From: Kiritimatiellia bacterium
Lineage (GTDB): Bacteria > Verrucomicrobiota > Kiritimatiellia > UBA8416 > JABMPJ01
Reading direction: 5' to 3'
Assembly (NCBI GenBank): GCA_029939545.1
Contig: JAOZSS010000011.1
Span: forward strand, 1 to 28,895
Length of the DNA: 28,895 nucleotides
Part shown: piece after piece, positions 9,253-17,103 of the stretch
Layout: every line of letters starts with the position of its first letter
How positions within the stretch are numbered: position 1 is the first letter of the stretch
The notes under the pieces: generated by a model
Seen by the model: the letters and a program-made list of their open reading frames with translations, nothing else
What the model was told of the DNA's origin: nothing
Database searches by the model: none
Made by a program: the position numbers and the translations under genes

Positions 9253-9273
9253 AGACGGGGTGCCCCAGCGTCT
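9253..9273 (-). terminator. Candidate stem-loop just after the CobW-like gene
   Basis: Immediately after the stop codon, the minus strand reads AGACG...CGTCT enclosing GGG-GCA-CCC: about 8 base pairs with a 2-base bulge. There is no following T-tract, so it may be factor-dependent or only an RNA-stabilising end. Confidence 0.35.
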
Positions 9274-10164
9274 TTAAAGAACACGTTTCACGGCGGCCGT
9301 TGCCGCTTCCGGGGCGGAGCCTTTGAGGATGAGGGCCAGCTCGCCTTGAGTGCCGAGGCGCTCGGTGGGGGTGATCGTTAAACCGCTGCTGCTCAGGTCG
9401 ATGAAGTGGAGCTTGCCCTCTGATGGGAGGTAGCCCTTCGCGCGGTAGCAGTCGTCACCGAGGGCACGCAGGGACTCGGCGAGCTGATCGAGGTCGACGT
9501 CGGCTGATGCAGAGAGGACTTCGGAGCGGTAGTTGGGATCGCGGCACTTAGCGTAGTCGCCATCGATGTCGGGTGCGACACTTGCAGGAGCAAACAGGTC
9601 GACATCGGTCCGGCCCAGCGTGGTGCGCTGCAGGACGGCAGTCGCATTCAACCCGCGCAGGACCGTCTCAGTCGTATCGAGCGTCGCCGCGTCATGACAG
9701 TCAGTCTTGTTGAGCAGCACCACCTGCGCCGCGCGCACCTGGTCGGCCACGTTCGGCAGCGTGTGTTGAAGTTTGAGAAAACTGCCGGGATCGACAATCG
9801 CCACCACCGTGGCCAGCTCGTAGATGGCGTCGAGCTTGGTCTCATGCAACATGGACCCCACCACGGCCGGATTGGCCATGCCGCTGGCCTCGATGATGAC
9901 ACCCTCTGCATCGGGGTAGTCGCGCGCAATCCGCCAAAGCTGCCCAATGAACTCGGTTACCAGACACTTGCAGAAGATGCTGCCACCGGGAATGGCTACC
10001 ACATCAGCCTCCTCGTCCGCGACGAGTGCGCCGTCAACGTCAAGCGGAGAGAACTCGTTGACGAGATACACCAGCCGACGATCGCGATAGTGAGCGACGG
10101 TATGCTTCAAGAACGAGGTCTTCCCGCTGCCGAGGAAGCCAGTGACAAGTGCGAGTGGTATCAT
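9274..10164 (-). CDS. CobW/COG0523-family P-loop GTPase
   Basis: A 296-residue G3E-family GTPase. Walker A is GFLGSGKT (9-16), the Walker B region VIIEASG (89-95) and the guanine-specificity motif NKTD (152-155). COG0523 proteins usually carry a GCICC-type metal motif after Walker A; here the equivalent is FCKCL with Cys65 and Cys67. The family delivers metals such as Zn, Co or Fe to client enzymes using GTP. Start chosen at ATG 10164 because the conserved domain begins there; the longer open frame upstream has no family similarity. It lies 98 bases downstream of the UroD-thioredoxin gene, so that protein, which should need a metal, is the obvious client (inference). Confidence 0.88.
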   Translation of the reverse strand: MIPLALVTGFLGSGKTSFLKHTVAHYRDRRLVYLVNEFSPLDVDGALVADEEADVVAIPGGSIFCKCLVTEFIGQLWRIARDYPDAEGVIIEASGMANPAVVGSMLHETKLDAIYELATVVAIVDPGSFLKLQHTLPNVADQVRAAQVVLLNKTDCHDAATLDTTETVLRGLNATAVLQRTTLGRTDVDLFAPASVAPDIDGDYAKCRDPNYRSEVLSASADVDLDQLAESLRALGDDCYRAKGYLPSEGKLHFIDLSSSGLTITPTERLGTQGELALILKGSAPEAATAAVKRVL

Positions 10165-10183
10165 TTCCAGTGTTCTCTTTTTG

Positions 10184-10228
10184 ACAGGATCAACAGGACG
10201 AACGGGATAGGCCGCACACGGTGCGGCC
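10184..10228. repeat. Three 9-base repeats followed by a perfect hairpin
   Basis: Three 9-base units (ACAGGATCA, ACAGGACGA, ACGGGATAG; 10184-10210) are followed by a perfect 8-bp stem GGCCGCAC/GTGCGGCC (10210-10217 and 10221-10228) with a 3-base loop. It lies in the gap between the UroD-like and CobW-like genes and may be a dispersed repeat or an mRNA-processing or stabilising structure. Confidence 0.55.
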
Positions 10229-10262
10229 CTACAACCCGAGTGCGAGGCAGTTCTAACGCGTT

Positions 10263-11642
10263 CTATGACCGGTTCAGAAGGTTCTTGGCAATGGCGTGAT
10301 CTTCGACGGCTTTCACGAGTGTGTCGTGATCGGGGATGATCGAGGCGAACTTGACCTCGCCATCGATACAGATCGTCGGCAGGTTCTTCACGCCGAGTTT
10401 CGACATCATGCCCAGCCCCGTACGCACCTTGATCTTGTGTTCGTTGACATAGGTCTTCACGAACGCATCGTTGGCCGCGCGCTTGACCGCATCCATCATG
10501 TACTGGCACGGCGCACAGGACGTCGAGTCGAGGGTGATGACGTCAATGACGACCGGCTTATGGGCGCGGTAGTTCGGAACTTCAACATCATCGTAGGTGT
10601 CAGCCTCCTTGGTGTTTGTGGTGGTCTCAGCTACTTCACGAGCGTAGGGGTCATGAACCGTGGCGCTGACGGCCTGCAGATTGGCCGGAGGCGTGGCGAA
10701 AGGCAGGTCGCATCCCGGGGCCAGGATAAAGCCCTTCGTGCCTGCCTTCTCCATGATCTCAACGGCCTCCTTGGCGGAGTCTTTCTCGTCGCCCAACAGA
10801 AGCACGGAGGTCAGTTTCATATTTCCGCCAAACGATTTGTTCGAGGCCTGGCACAGCTCGCGCAGGCGATCGATCGGGATCTGCTCGTCAACAGAGAGGT
10901 TGTCCGTGTGCGTGCGGCTCATCTCTTCCAGGTTACGGTTGGCGTCGCCACAGACGAAGAGGGATGACAGTCCGCCCTTCTCGCGAATGGCATCAAACAC
11001 CTTGTTCAACCCCGGCGTTACGAACTCGGCGAAATGCTCCGGCGAGATCTGGCTGGTCATCGGATCGACAACCCCCACGACGGCGGCACCGTGTTCAAGA
11101 TAGATGGAAGCCGATTGGATGCATACATCGGCGCAGTAATCGACCAAGTCTTTGACCCCGCTCGGATCGTCAAACATCTTAAGAAAGATGTCATTGCCGA
11201 GCAGGTGCAGCGCGAGCGTGAACGGCCCGCAAACGAGGCCGTAGAGTGCGACATCATCACCCATCTCAGGGACGAGCTGCCGCATGGCTTCAAGAATGAC
11301 CGGAAAACGGCCCCTGTGCGGACTCAACTCGGGCAGGTCTTCGATGCTGCACTGGGTCAGCGGATGGGAAATGACGGCAGGCGGAACCTCGTCGCTCCAA
11401 TGCAGGTCACACCCCAGAATCTCGGCTTCAATTTGTAGGTCGAACGAGATCGGCAACCCATCCGGGTTATACTGCTCGCGAGCCTTGCGCAGTCCATCCA
11501 CCAGCAGCTTGCTCGACTGTAGGTACTCGGTTGCGGTCTTGTTCAGCAGCGCCCCACCGTGGCAACCCACAAACGGCAGCCACGCCGGCCGTGGCGTCTC
11601 CTCATTGCGCATCGCCTTCAATAACAGCTCTTTGCCCGTCAT
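10263..11642 (-). CDS. UroD/MtaA-like protein fused to thioredoxin-like domain
   Basis: A 459-residue two-domain protein. Residues 1 to about 335 match the uroporphyrinogen decarboxylase/corrinoid-cofactor methyltransferase fold (opening MTGKELLLKAMRNEETPRPAW, then VDPMTSQISPEHFAEFVTPGL). Residues about 360-459 form a thioredoxin-like domain with a CAPC active site (376-379) and the cis-proline site in NLPT (421-423 region). In MtaA/CmuA-type enzymes zinc is held by His-x-Cys and a later Cys; here Cys231 (LFVCGD) and Cys311 (APGCDLP) are present but Phe229 replaces the His. Function is therefore more likely methyl transfer or thiol chemistry than haem synthesis. ATG 11642 has a strong GGGAGG site. 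The CobW-like GTPase follows. Confidence 0.85.
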   Translation of the reverse strand: MTGKELLLKAMRNEETPRPAWLPFVGCHGGALLNKTATEYLQSSKLLVDGLRKAREQYNPDGLPISFDLQIEAEILGCDLHWSDEVPPAVISHPLTQCSIEDLPELSPHRGRFPVILEAMRQLVPEMGDDVALYGLVCGPFTLALHLLGNDIFLKMFDDPSGVKDLVDYCADVCIQSASIYLEHGAAVVGVVDPMTSQISPEHFAEFVTPGLNKVFDAIREKGGLSSLFVCGDANRNLEEMSRTHTDNLSVDEQIPIDRLRELCQASNKSFGGNMKLTSVLLLGDEKDSAKEAVEIMEKAGTKGFILAPGCDLPFATPPANLQAVSATVHDPYAREVAETTTNTKEADTYDDVEVPNYRAHKPVVIDVITLDSTSCAPCQYMMDAVKRAANDAFVKTYVNEHKIKVRTGLGMMSKLGVKNLPTICIDGEVKFASIIPDHDTLVKAVEDHAIAKNLLNRS

Positions 11643-11714
11643 CGTCTCGCCTCCCTTTCGGAGCCCGAATGGCTCTCTGAATGAAGCGAACAGGGTAGAG
11701 CAGTAGCGTCTTGC

Positions 11715-11744
11715 CTTATAGGATATAGCTGGCACACTTTGGAA
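11715..11744 (-). promoter_or_regulatory. Possible promoter of the UroD-CobW unit
   Basis: On the minus strand a good -10 TATAAG (11720-11715) has a weak -35 TTCCAA (11744-11739) at 18 bases. It would give a leader of about 65 bases before the strong ribosome-binding site. The -35 matches only 3 of 6 positions. The rest of the 200-base gap to the next gene holds only short GC-rich inverted repeats. Confidence 0.3.
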
Positions 11745-11844
11745 CTATCTTGCTATCCAGCACAAGAGAGTTTCCACGAACGCGGGTTTCATGCGCCCGG
11801 TGGGGGCCTTTACAGGCGAGACCCGTTATCCTGGTTACGTGCGG

Positions 11845-12699
11845 TTAGCGACCGAAACTCTTGAGGAGGCCGTTGAGGGCGGCGGCGGGGTCGTTGCCGC
11901 TGCCACCGCCCATGATGCCGGGGATCGCCATCTCCTCTTCGGTATAGCCGTCAGGGATTTCGAAAGCTGATTTCTTCGGGGTAAACTTCTTTATCTCGGT
12001 CACTTCGGTAACGGTTTCGCTGGTCTTCTGGCGGCCCCGATGGTCTGTGGTGCGACTGATCACGATGGTTTTGAGAGGAAAACCCTCTACCTTGCCCGTC
12101 TCGGTCGACAGCAGCCTGTCGATGTCTTCAATGCCGGTCTTGAGCGAGATAACGCGCTTCCACAGCACCGTCGCATCATCCGCCAGGCCTTGCCCCGTCC
12201 AGATCTCCTGTTGCGTCACAATTTCGGACGTCTGTTTGAAACCCATGACGTTCATTCCCATAGTATAGTTGGCCAGAAACTTGTAGTGCCGTGTAGGAAT
12301 ACCCAGTATCTCGGGGCCGACTTCATCGAGCACTTTGTCATTCTTGTGGTTGATCAGCGACATGTTGAGCAACCCGCCCGAACCCTGCATGATGCTGTTG
12401 GCCATGCCGGCCAGCTTATCGATATCCCATCGGGTGTAGGTCCTTGTTCCGGGGTCGACCATCGTGACGGTTTCGGCCCCGTCGCGCGTAACCAGATAGC
12501 CGCCATTGGGGATGGGCCCACTGTGTGCCGCGACATCAATCCGCGCATCCAATCCATCGACCACCACACGCATCTTGGATACTTCCTTCTCGCGTCCTTG
12601 CGCATCCTTCTCCCGCGTCACCGCCGAATAACTCACCCCGGCATTCACCACGCCCGCACACACGAGCACCATCAGGATTCCTGCTATCGTCTTCTTCAT
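11845..12699 (-). CDS. Secreted protein of unknown function (DUF4412-like)
   Basis: A 284-residue exported protein. It starts with a clear signal peptide (MKKTIAGILMVLVCAGVVNA) with likely cleavage after Ala20. The mature part is soluble and beta-rich: SKMRVVVDGLDARIDV, then GGYLVTRDGAETVTMVDPGTRTY, then GIPTRHYKF, and TVISRTTD-type strands. This pattern (stating a parameter bound to a value, then a 'reset to' line) is reminiscent of DUF4412/LolA-like periplasmic proteins, but I cannot confirm the family. The C-terminus is Gly/Asn/Leu-rich. ATG 12699 is preferred over an upstream in-frame codon because it has AAAGGAG at proper spacing and starts the signal peptide. No binding or catalytic motif is visible. 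Confidence 0.7.
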   Translation of the reverse strand: MKKTIAGILMVLVCAGVVNAGVSYSAVTREKDAQGREKEVSKMRVVVDGLDARIDVAAHSGPIPNGGYLVTRDGAETVTMVDPGTRTYTRWDIDKLAGMANSIMQGSGGLLNMSLINHKNDKVLDEVGPEILGIPTRHYKFLANYTMGMNVMGFKQTSEIVTQQEIWTGQGLADDATVLWKRVISLKTGIEDIDRLLSTETGKVEGFPLKTIVISRTTDHRGRQKTSETVTEVTEIKKFTPKKSAFEIPDGYTEEEMAIPGIMGGGSGNDPAAALNGLLKSFGR

Positions 12700-12732
12700 T
12701 GCTTTGTCTCCTTTTCTGAACACTGGATACGA

Positions 12733-12999
12733 TCAGGTCTCCCCCGCCTTCTGCGCCAACATGGAAAGCTCGGCGGCCTTGGCGTCCGGGTTCTTCTCAA
12801 GCACGTCGTTGTGGCGCGACACATCCGGCTCGTAGATAGTCTTGAGCGTACCGCCCGCGTCGGCCAAACCGTTGATCCGACCGTAGATGTGACCATGATC
12901 GAAGTGTGAAGCGGCGAACACAAACTCGCCCGGCGCCACAACCGCTTGCGTCACCGCGCTTCCGGGCGTGTAATTTATTCCGTCACGTTGGCCGCTCAT
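12733..12999 (-). pseudogene. Truncated Gfo/Idh/MocA-like oxidoreductase remnant
   Basis: An 88-residue frame with an intact ATG and a GAGAG ribosome-binding site. The stretch FVFAASHFDHGHIYGRINGL, followed by ADAGGTLKTIYEPD, is the N-terminal NAD-binding opening of Gfo/Idh/MocA oxidoreductases, which are normally 330-400 residues. The frame ends after KAGET* and only 33 bases remain before the next gene, so the rest of the Rossmann domain and the whole catalytic domain are missing. It is best read as a decayed 5' remnant. A short, still-translated protein cannot be excluded because start and ribosome-binding site are preserved. Confidence 0.55.
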
Positions 13000-13123
13000 G
13001 GCTCTCTCTTTCGAATTGATGATGGGTCTGTATACACGACCGGGGACGGTAACACCAGCACGTTGAGGAGGACGCGGTGTCGGGGGGGCCTAGTATTCAT
13101 TATGCGCGCTGACACGCGCAGGC

Positions 13124-13152
13124 TTTACGACGCGGCCACACGATGGTATCTA
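13124..13152 (+). promoter_or_regulatory. Candidate promoter of the ferritin-like gene
   Basis: TTTACG (13124-13129), a 17-base spacer, TATCTA (13147-13152). Hexamer matches are moderate (4/6 and 3/6). A start near 13159 would give a leader of about 40 bases. A short perfect hairpin TGCGCG/CGCGCA lies just upstream. Confidence 0.35.
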
Positions 13153-13199
13153 GCCGAGACAACAGTTTCGAACACTAAACCCAATTAATGAGAGAGATC

Positions 13200-13694
13200 A
13201 TGGAGATTCTGACTACCGCCCTGCAGCTTGAGATCGATGCCGAAAAGCATTACCGCAGTCTGGCCGCCCAGACCCAGGACGTCGGGCTGGTCAACATCCT
13301 GAACCGCCTTGCAGATGTGGAGCAGCGTCACGTAGAGGTGATCACAGCCATGATGAACGATGACCTCGAAGCTAACGCAGGCGATGACGCCTTCCTCGAG
13401 GATGTGAAGGTTCTCTGCAAGAAGCTGGAAGAAAGCCGCTCGGAAGTGAACGTGGATACCGCCCATATCAAGCTGTACGAGCACGCCAAGGCGCGTGAAC
13501 TCGAAGCCGAGAACCGCTATTTCACCGCGGCCAAGACCGAAACCGACCCGCAGACGGTCGCCCTTCTCAAGCGCCTCGGCGCACAAGAAACGATGCATGC
13601 CCAGATCATCGACAGCATCATCGAGTTCCTCTCCAAGGCTGAGCCAGGCGGCTGGCTTGAAAACGCCGAATGGTGCAACTCCGACGTGTACTGA
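13200..13694 (+). CDS. Ferritin-like/rubrerythrin-type diiron protein
   Basis: A 164-residue all-helical protein with the paired carboxylate motifs of the ferritin-like superfamily: EIDAEKHYRSLA (helix 1), DVEQRHVEV (helix 2, ExxH), ELEAENRYFTAA (helix 3) and AQETMHAQII (helix 4, ExxH). These should bind a diiron centre that reacts with peroxide or oxygen. The C-terminal rubredoxin Cys4 domain of classical rubrerythrins is absent, so the electron donor would be separate. ATG 13200 is preceded by GAGAGA; an in-frame ATG at 13188 has no such site. It stands alone, convergent with tilS, and probably serves in oxidative-stress defence or iron handling. Confidence 0.82.
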   Translation: MEILTTALQLEIDAEKHYRSLAAQTQDVGLVNILNRLADVEQRHVEVITAMMNDDLEANAGDDAFLEDVKVLCKKLEESRSEVNVDTAHIKLYEHAKARELEAENRYFTAAKTETDPQTVALLKRLGAQETMHAQIIDSIIEFLSKAEPGGWLENAEWCNSDVY

Positions 13695-13710
13695 GTCGGA
13701 TGTCAGACAC

Positions 13711-13765
13711 TGGAGGCGGGGTGCCCTCACCCCGCTCCCTGCGGCCTGAGGGCAGGCCGCCTCCA
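13711..13765. repeat. Three-way inverted repeat between convergent genes
   Basis: Outer arms TGGAGGCGG (13711-13719) and CCGCCTCCA (13757-13765) enclose two perfect 7-bp hairpins, CGGGGTG/CACCCCG (13717-13734) and GCGGCCT/AGGCCGC (13741-13760). The whole would fold as a cruciform. It fills the gap between the ferritin-like gene and tilS and may terminate both, or be a dispersed palindromic element. Confidence 0.7.
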
Positions 13766-13781
13766 ACTACCATTCGCTTGG

Positions 13782-15221
13782 TCACAGGCGTTCAATGGTG
13801 ACCTGCAGGGCCTTCTCATCCGTAACACGAAACGGGTGGGCGATGCGGTAGCCGGGAATCCAAGCGATCTTTCCTCCACATTCCAGGATCGGGATGGTTC
13901 CGCGCTCGTCGGCGGGCACTTTCGTATCCACGAAGATATCCTGTAGCTTGCGGGAACCCTGCATGCCGTACGGCTGCAGCCGGTCACCCGCCTGTACACT
14001 CCGCAGATAGAGCCGTCGACGTCCCACAGCGCGCCGGGAAAGCGAGGCCGCTGACGGCAGACGGCCCGGCGCATCACCCGCTTCACATGCGATGCCCGGC
14101 TCGCGCGATACAACCACCCGTAGGCCCTGTTTCGGCAACAACGTTTCGCCCGGAACATTGAGCCCCGCTCGGAACGGCTTCGACACGGGTCTCCTCGCCC
14201 TCTCCACGCTCAAATGGCCGTAGCGACGAATCACATGCCATGGTCCCGACAGCCCTGCCTCACGACTCCCCACCGCCTGCCCGGCCAATTCACGGACCCG
14301 CTCCACCGCGCTGAAGTCAACGGTGTCAGCGGCGATACCCTCTCTTACCAGCCACTTCCGCACCACGCGTCGTGCCAACGCGGGCGGGAGGTCATCGACT
14401 GCCTTGCGAGACAGGCGCCCTTCTGCATCCACACAGTCCTCAAGCGCTGTCGCCGCCATATCGTCCAGCCAGGTTTCCTCTTCGGCAAGGATCTCGGCCG
14501 TACGACAGAGCGCAGGGCGGATTGAGGGGTTGAAGCGGTCCTGCAGAAGGGGCAGCAACTCGTGACGAACGCGGTTACGCAGGAAATCCATGGAGCTATT
14601 CGACACATCTTCACACCACGGCTGGCCGGACTGTTCCAGGAAGGCCTCAATAGCGGCCCGGGAGACATCCAACAACGGTCGCAGCAAGGCAATATCCGAG
14701 GCCGGAATCTCGAGCCCTATTTCAGAAACGCGCCCTTCGGGCCGGATGCCGGCCAGTCCGGTCGGCCCGCTGCCGCGTGCCAGGCGGAGCAGCACGGTCT
14801 CAGCCTGATCATCCGCCGTGTGTGCCGTCACGATGGCCGTGGCGCCCTTCTCCTTCGCCGTACGCGCGAGAAAGCGGTAGCGGGCCTCGCGTGCAGCCAT
14901 CTCAAGCGAGATATGTTTACGGCGTGCAAGCGCCCTGACGTTGAAGCGACCGGTCACGCAGGACACCCGCAGACGCCTGGCCAGCGCCTCAACAAAAGCG
15001 GCATCTTCGCGACCGTCCACTCCGCGCAGGCGATGGTCAAGATGCGCCACCGTGATGCGGAGGCCGAGCGGTCGCTTCAGGGCGTTCATGGCCAGCAACA
15101 GCGCGACCGAATCGGCCCCGCCGGACACAGCAAGGAGGAGGTGTTTGTGGTTCGACGGAATTCCGCGCTGTTTCAGCGAGGCGGCTAATCCGCTCACGAA
15201 GCTAGACCGCCGGGAGGTCAC
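13782..15221 (-). CDS. tilS: tRNA(Ile)-lysidine synthase
   Basis: A 479-residue cytoplasmic enzyme that converts C34 of the CAU-anticodon tRNA(Ile) to lysidine using ATP and lysine, so that it reads AUA. The PP-loop LAVSGGADSVALLL lies near the N-terminus, followed by VAHLDHRLRG and TAHTADDQAETVLLRLARGSG, which are characteristic TilS motifs. The C-terminal third carries the TilS-C region (LQDIFVDTKVPADERGTIPI). Start: GTG at 15221, whose GTGA overlaps the serS stop codon (TGA), indicating translational coupling; an ATG 84 bases upstream would overlap serS extensively. Length and motifs are ordinary for the family. Confidence 0.93.
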   Translation of the reverse strand: MTSRRSSFVSGLAASLKQRGIPSNHKHLLLAVSGGADSVALLLAMNALKRPLGLRITVAHLDHRLRGVDGREDAAFVEALARRLRVSCVTGRFNVRALARRKHISLEMAAREARYRFLARTAKEKGATAIVTAHTADDQAETVLLRLARGSGPTGLAGIRPEGRVSEIGLEIPASDIALLRPLLDVSRAAIEAFLEQSGQPWCEDVSNSSMDFLRNRVRHELLPLLQDRFNPSIRPALCRTAEILAEEETWLDDMAATALEDCVDAEGRLSRKAVDDLPPALARRVVRKWLVREGIAADTVDFSAVERVRELAGQAVGSREAGLSGPWHVIRRYGHLSVERARRPVSKPFRAGLNVPGETLLPKQGLRVVVSREPGIACEAGDAPGRLPSAASLSRRAVGRRRLYLRSVQAGDRLQPYGMQGSRKLQDIFVDTKVPADERGTIPILECGGKIAWIPGYRIAHPFRVTDEKALQVTIERL

Positions 15222-16495
15222 CCTGCCACTTCCAGCTTGGTCATCCCATTCATGTACGGCACCAGGGCGGCGGGTATCGCGATCGATCCATCCGCCTGCT
15301 GGCAATTCTCCATGATGGCAACCACCAGGCGCGGCAGCGCCACACCGGATCCGTTCAGGGTATGCACGAAGCGGGTCTTCCCTTCTGCGGTGCGATAGCG
15401 AATGGCGGCACGGCGGGCCTGGAAATCCTCGAAGTTGCTACAGGAAGAGACTTCCAGCCATGCCTTCTGTCCCGGCGCCCACAGCTCAATGTCGTAGCAC
15501 TTGGCGGCGGCGAAGCTGAGATCGCCGGTGCACAGCTCGATGACCCGGTAGGGCAGCTCAAGACGCTGCAGCACATCTTCCGCGTTGCTGACGAGTGACT
15601 CGAGTTCTTCGTATGAAGACTCCGGCGCCACGAACTTGACCATCTCAACCTTGTCAAACTGGTGCAAGCGGATCAGGCCGCGTGTGTCTTTTCCCGCCGC
15701 GCCGGCTTCTTTCCGAAAACACGGGGTATACGCCGTCAGGTAGATCGGCAGTTCGCCCTGGATAATCTCCTCGCGATAGTAGTTTGTCACGGGCACCTCG
15801 GCCGTCGGGATCAGCCACAGATCGGCATCCGTGACGCCGTACATATCCTCAGCCATCTTGGGAAGCTGACCGGTCCCGGTCATCGAGGCCGTGTTGCAGA
15901 CCGTCGGCGGCCAGATCTCGCGATAGCCGTGCTCGGCCACGTGCATATCGAGCATGAAGTTGATCAGTGCACGCTGCAGACGGGACCCGTTGCCGGTGAA
16001 GAGCGCAAATCCCGCCCCGCTCATGCGCGCCGCACGCGGCATGTCCAGTAGCCCCAGCGACTCGCCCAGCTCCATGTGCGTCTTGGGTTCGAAGTCGAAT
16101 GTCGGGATGGCACCATGCTCGCGCACGGGGCGATTGGCTGACTCATCGTCGCCGATCGGCGCAGAGTCGTGCGGCGTATTGGGAAGTGCCAGCAGGGCAT
16201 CGTTGAGGGCTGTTTCCACCTCGCGGACACGCCCATCGAGCTCGCCGATCTTCTCGCCGAGCTGACGCATTTTCGCCTGGATCTCGGAGGTATCCTTGCC
16301 TTCACGCTTGAGTCCGCCGATCTCCTTGGAGACGCGGTTGCGCTCGCCCTTAAACTGCTCGACCTCGGTCAATAACGCGCGTCGTTTGGCATCGCACGTC
16401 TCCACCGTATCCACCAACGAGCCGTCAGCGCCCTTGGTTGCCACCCGCTTACGAATGCCGTCGGCATCTTCCCTGATTCTATGGATATCCAGCAT
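15218..16495 (-). CDS. serS: Seryl-tRNA synthetase
   Basis: A 425-residue class II aminoacyl-tRNA synthetase. The N-terminal tRNA-binding arm is a long coiled coil (about residues 25-105, with RRALLTEVEQFKGERNRVSK and REVETALNDALLALPN). The catalytic core has motif 2 FRKEAGAAGKDTRGLIR followed by HQFDKVE, the serine-binding TAEVPVTN, and motif 3 NGSGVALPRLVVAIMEN. It charges tRNA(Ser), and tRNA(Sec) where present. ATG 16495 (MLDIHRIRED) is chosen over the in-frame ATG 12 bases upstream because GGGAG sits 8 bases before it. First gene of the serS-tilS pair. Confidence 0.96.
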   Translation of the reverse strand: MLDIHRIREDADGIRKRVATKGADGSLVDTVETCDAKRRALLTEVEQFKGERNRVSKEIGGLKREGKDTSEIQAKMRQLGEKIGELDGRVREVETALNDALLALPNTPHDSAPIGDDESANRPVREHGAIPTFDFEPKTHMELGESLGLLDMPRAARMSGAGFALFTGNGSRLQRALINFMLDMHVAEHGYREIWPPTVCNTASMTGTGQLPKMAEDMYGVTDADLWLIPTAEVPVTNYYREEIIQGELPIYLTAYTPCFRKEAGAAGKDTRGLIRLHQFDKVEMVKFVAPESSYEELESLVSNAEDVLQRLELPYRVIELCTGDLSFAAAKCYDIELWAPGQKAWLEVSSCSNFEDFQARRAAIRYRTAEGKTRFVHTLNGSGVALPRLVVAIMENCQQADGSIAIPAALVPYMNGMTKLEVAG

Positions 16496-16525
16496 GGCCA
16501 CTCCCATCGTGATTCAACGGGATGC

Positions 16526-16554
16526 ATGCTAGCGGAAGGAATGAGGAATGACAA
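16526..16554 (-). promoter_or_regulatory. Candidate sigma70 promoter of serS-tilS
   Basis: On the minus strand: TTGTCA (16554-16549, 5/6), a 17-base spacer, TAGCAT (16531-16526, 4/6). It lies about 30 bases upstream of the serS start. Confidence 0.5.
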
Positions 16555-16600
16555 GAGGCAGCGCAAAGAATGGATTCTGTGCTGTCGCTCCGAATCGAGT

Positions 16601-16745
16601 AGTCAGGAGTCAGAATTCAGGAGTCAGGAGAGCTGGCGCATGGAGCAGGGCCTTTGACGCAGACCGAAACGACCATGTGTCGCGGGATCACTATCGCCGA
16701 TTTGCCTCCCATTCTGACTACTGACTACTGAATTCTGACTACTTT
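16601..16745. repeat. Heptamer-array inverted element 1
   Basis: Four 7-base units at 16601-16628 (AGTCAGG, AGTCAGA, ATTCAGG, AGTCAGG) face four to five inverted 7-base units at 16711-16745 (ATTCTGA, CTACTGA, CTACTGA, ATTCTGA, CTACTTT), about 82 bases apart. Expressed in one phase, the units fit TCAGNAN on opposite strands. No coding frame is evident in the spacer. Confidence 0.7.
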
Positions 16746-16791
16746 CGCGGGGTAAACAGAATCTAGCACCACCATTTCGTACTACTCCCAT

Positions 16792-17006
16792 TAGCTCCTC
16801 CCGCTGCCAAAACTTGGAGAGTCATGGAAACCCTTAGTCGAAACACTTAGTCTCTGCCCTTACTCAGTCCAACTGCTTAGTGCTTGCTGGACAAACGGTT
16901 ACAGACTGAGCAGTTGGACTAAGCGTATCGGACAAAGTGTGGGAACTAAGAAAGGGATGAAGTGTAGGGTGCGTTCGAAGGGATATATGGGGGCAGGAGG
17001 AGCTAA
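16792..17006. repeat. Long imperfect inverted repeat in the serS upstream gap
   Basis: Three blocks of the left arm recur in the same order, inverted, in the right arm: TAGCTCCTCC (16792-16801 against 16996-17005 region), CTTAGT...ACACTT.GTC (16833-16852 against 16931-16950) and the 20-base block at 16862-16881 against 16905-16924 (17 of 20 paired). The whole would form one long hairpin with a loop of about 23 bases. The 620-base gap 16496-17117 holds no gene beyond this, element 1 and the serS promoter. Confidence 0.65.
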
Positions 17007-17103
17007 CCGCCCACCCCCTTTTCCTGGATTATTCCTTTCTTGAGCAGGAGCGGAAGACCGGTTACACCCCTCCTAATTGATGTTGATGAAACAGAGGTAA
17101 TCC

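Noticed and set aside
10165..10509. N-terminal extension of the CobW-like frame by about 115 codons
   Set aside because: The extension is Arg/Gln/His-rich, overlaps the end of the UroD-thioredoxin gene and its repeats, and the conserved GTPase domain starts at 10164.
13185..13766. A 193-codon minus-strand open frame opposite the ferritin-like gene
   Set aside because: The plus-strand frame has all four ferritin-like carboxylate motifs; the opposite frame has none.
16601..16745. CRISPR-like array
   Set aside because: The units are only 7 bases and directly adjacent, with no unique spacers, and no cas gene is present.
16792..17006. tRNA or other standard RNA gene
   Set aside because: No cloverleaf, T-loop or anticodon arrangement could be placed; the structure is a simple long hairpin.
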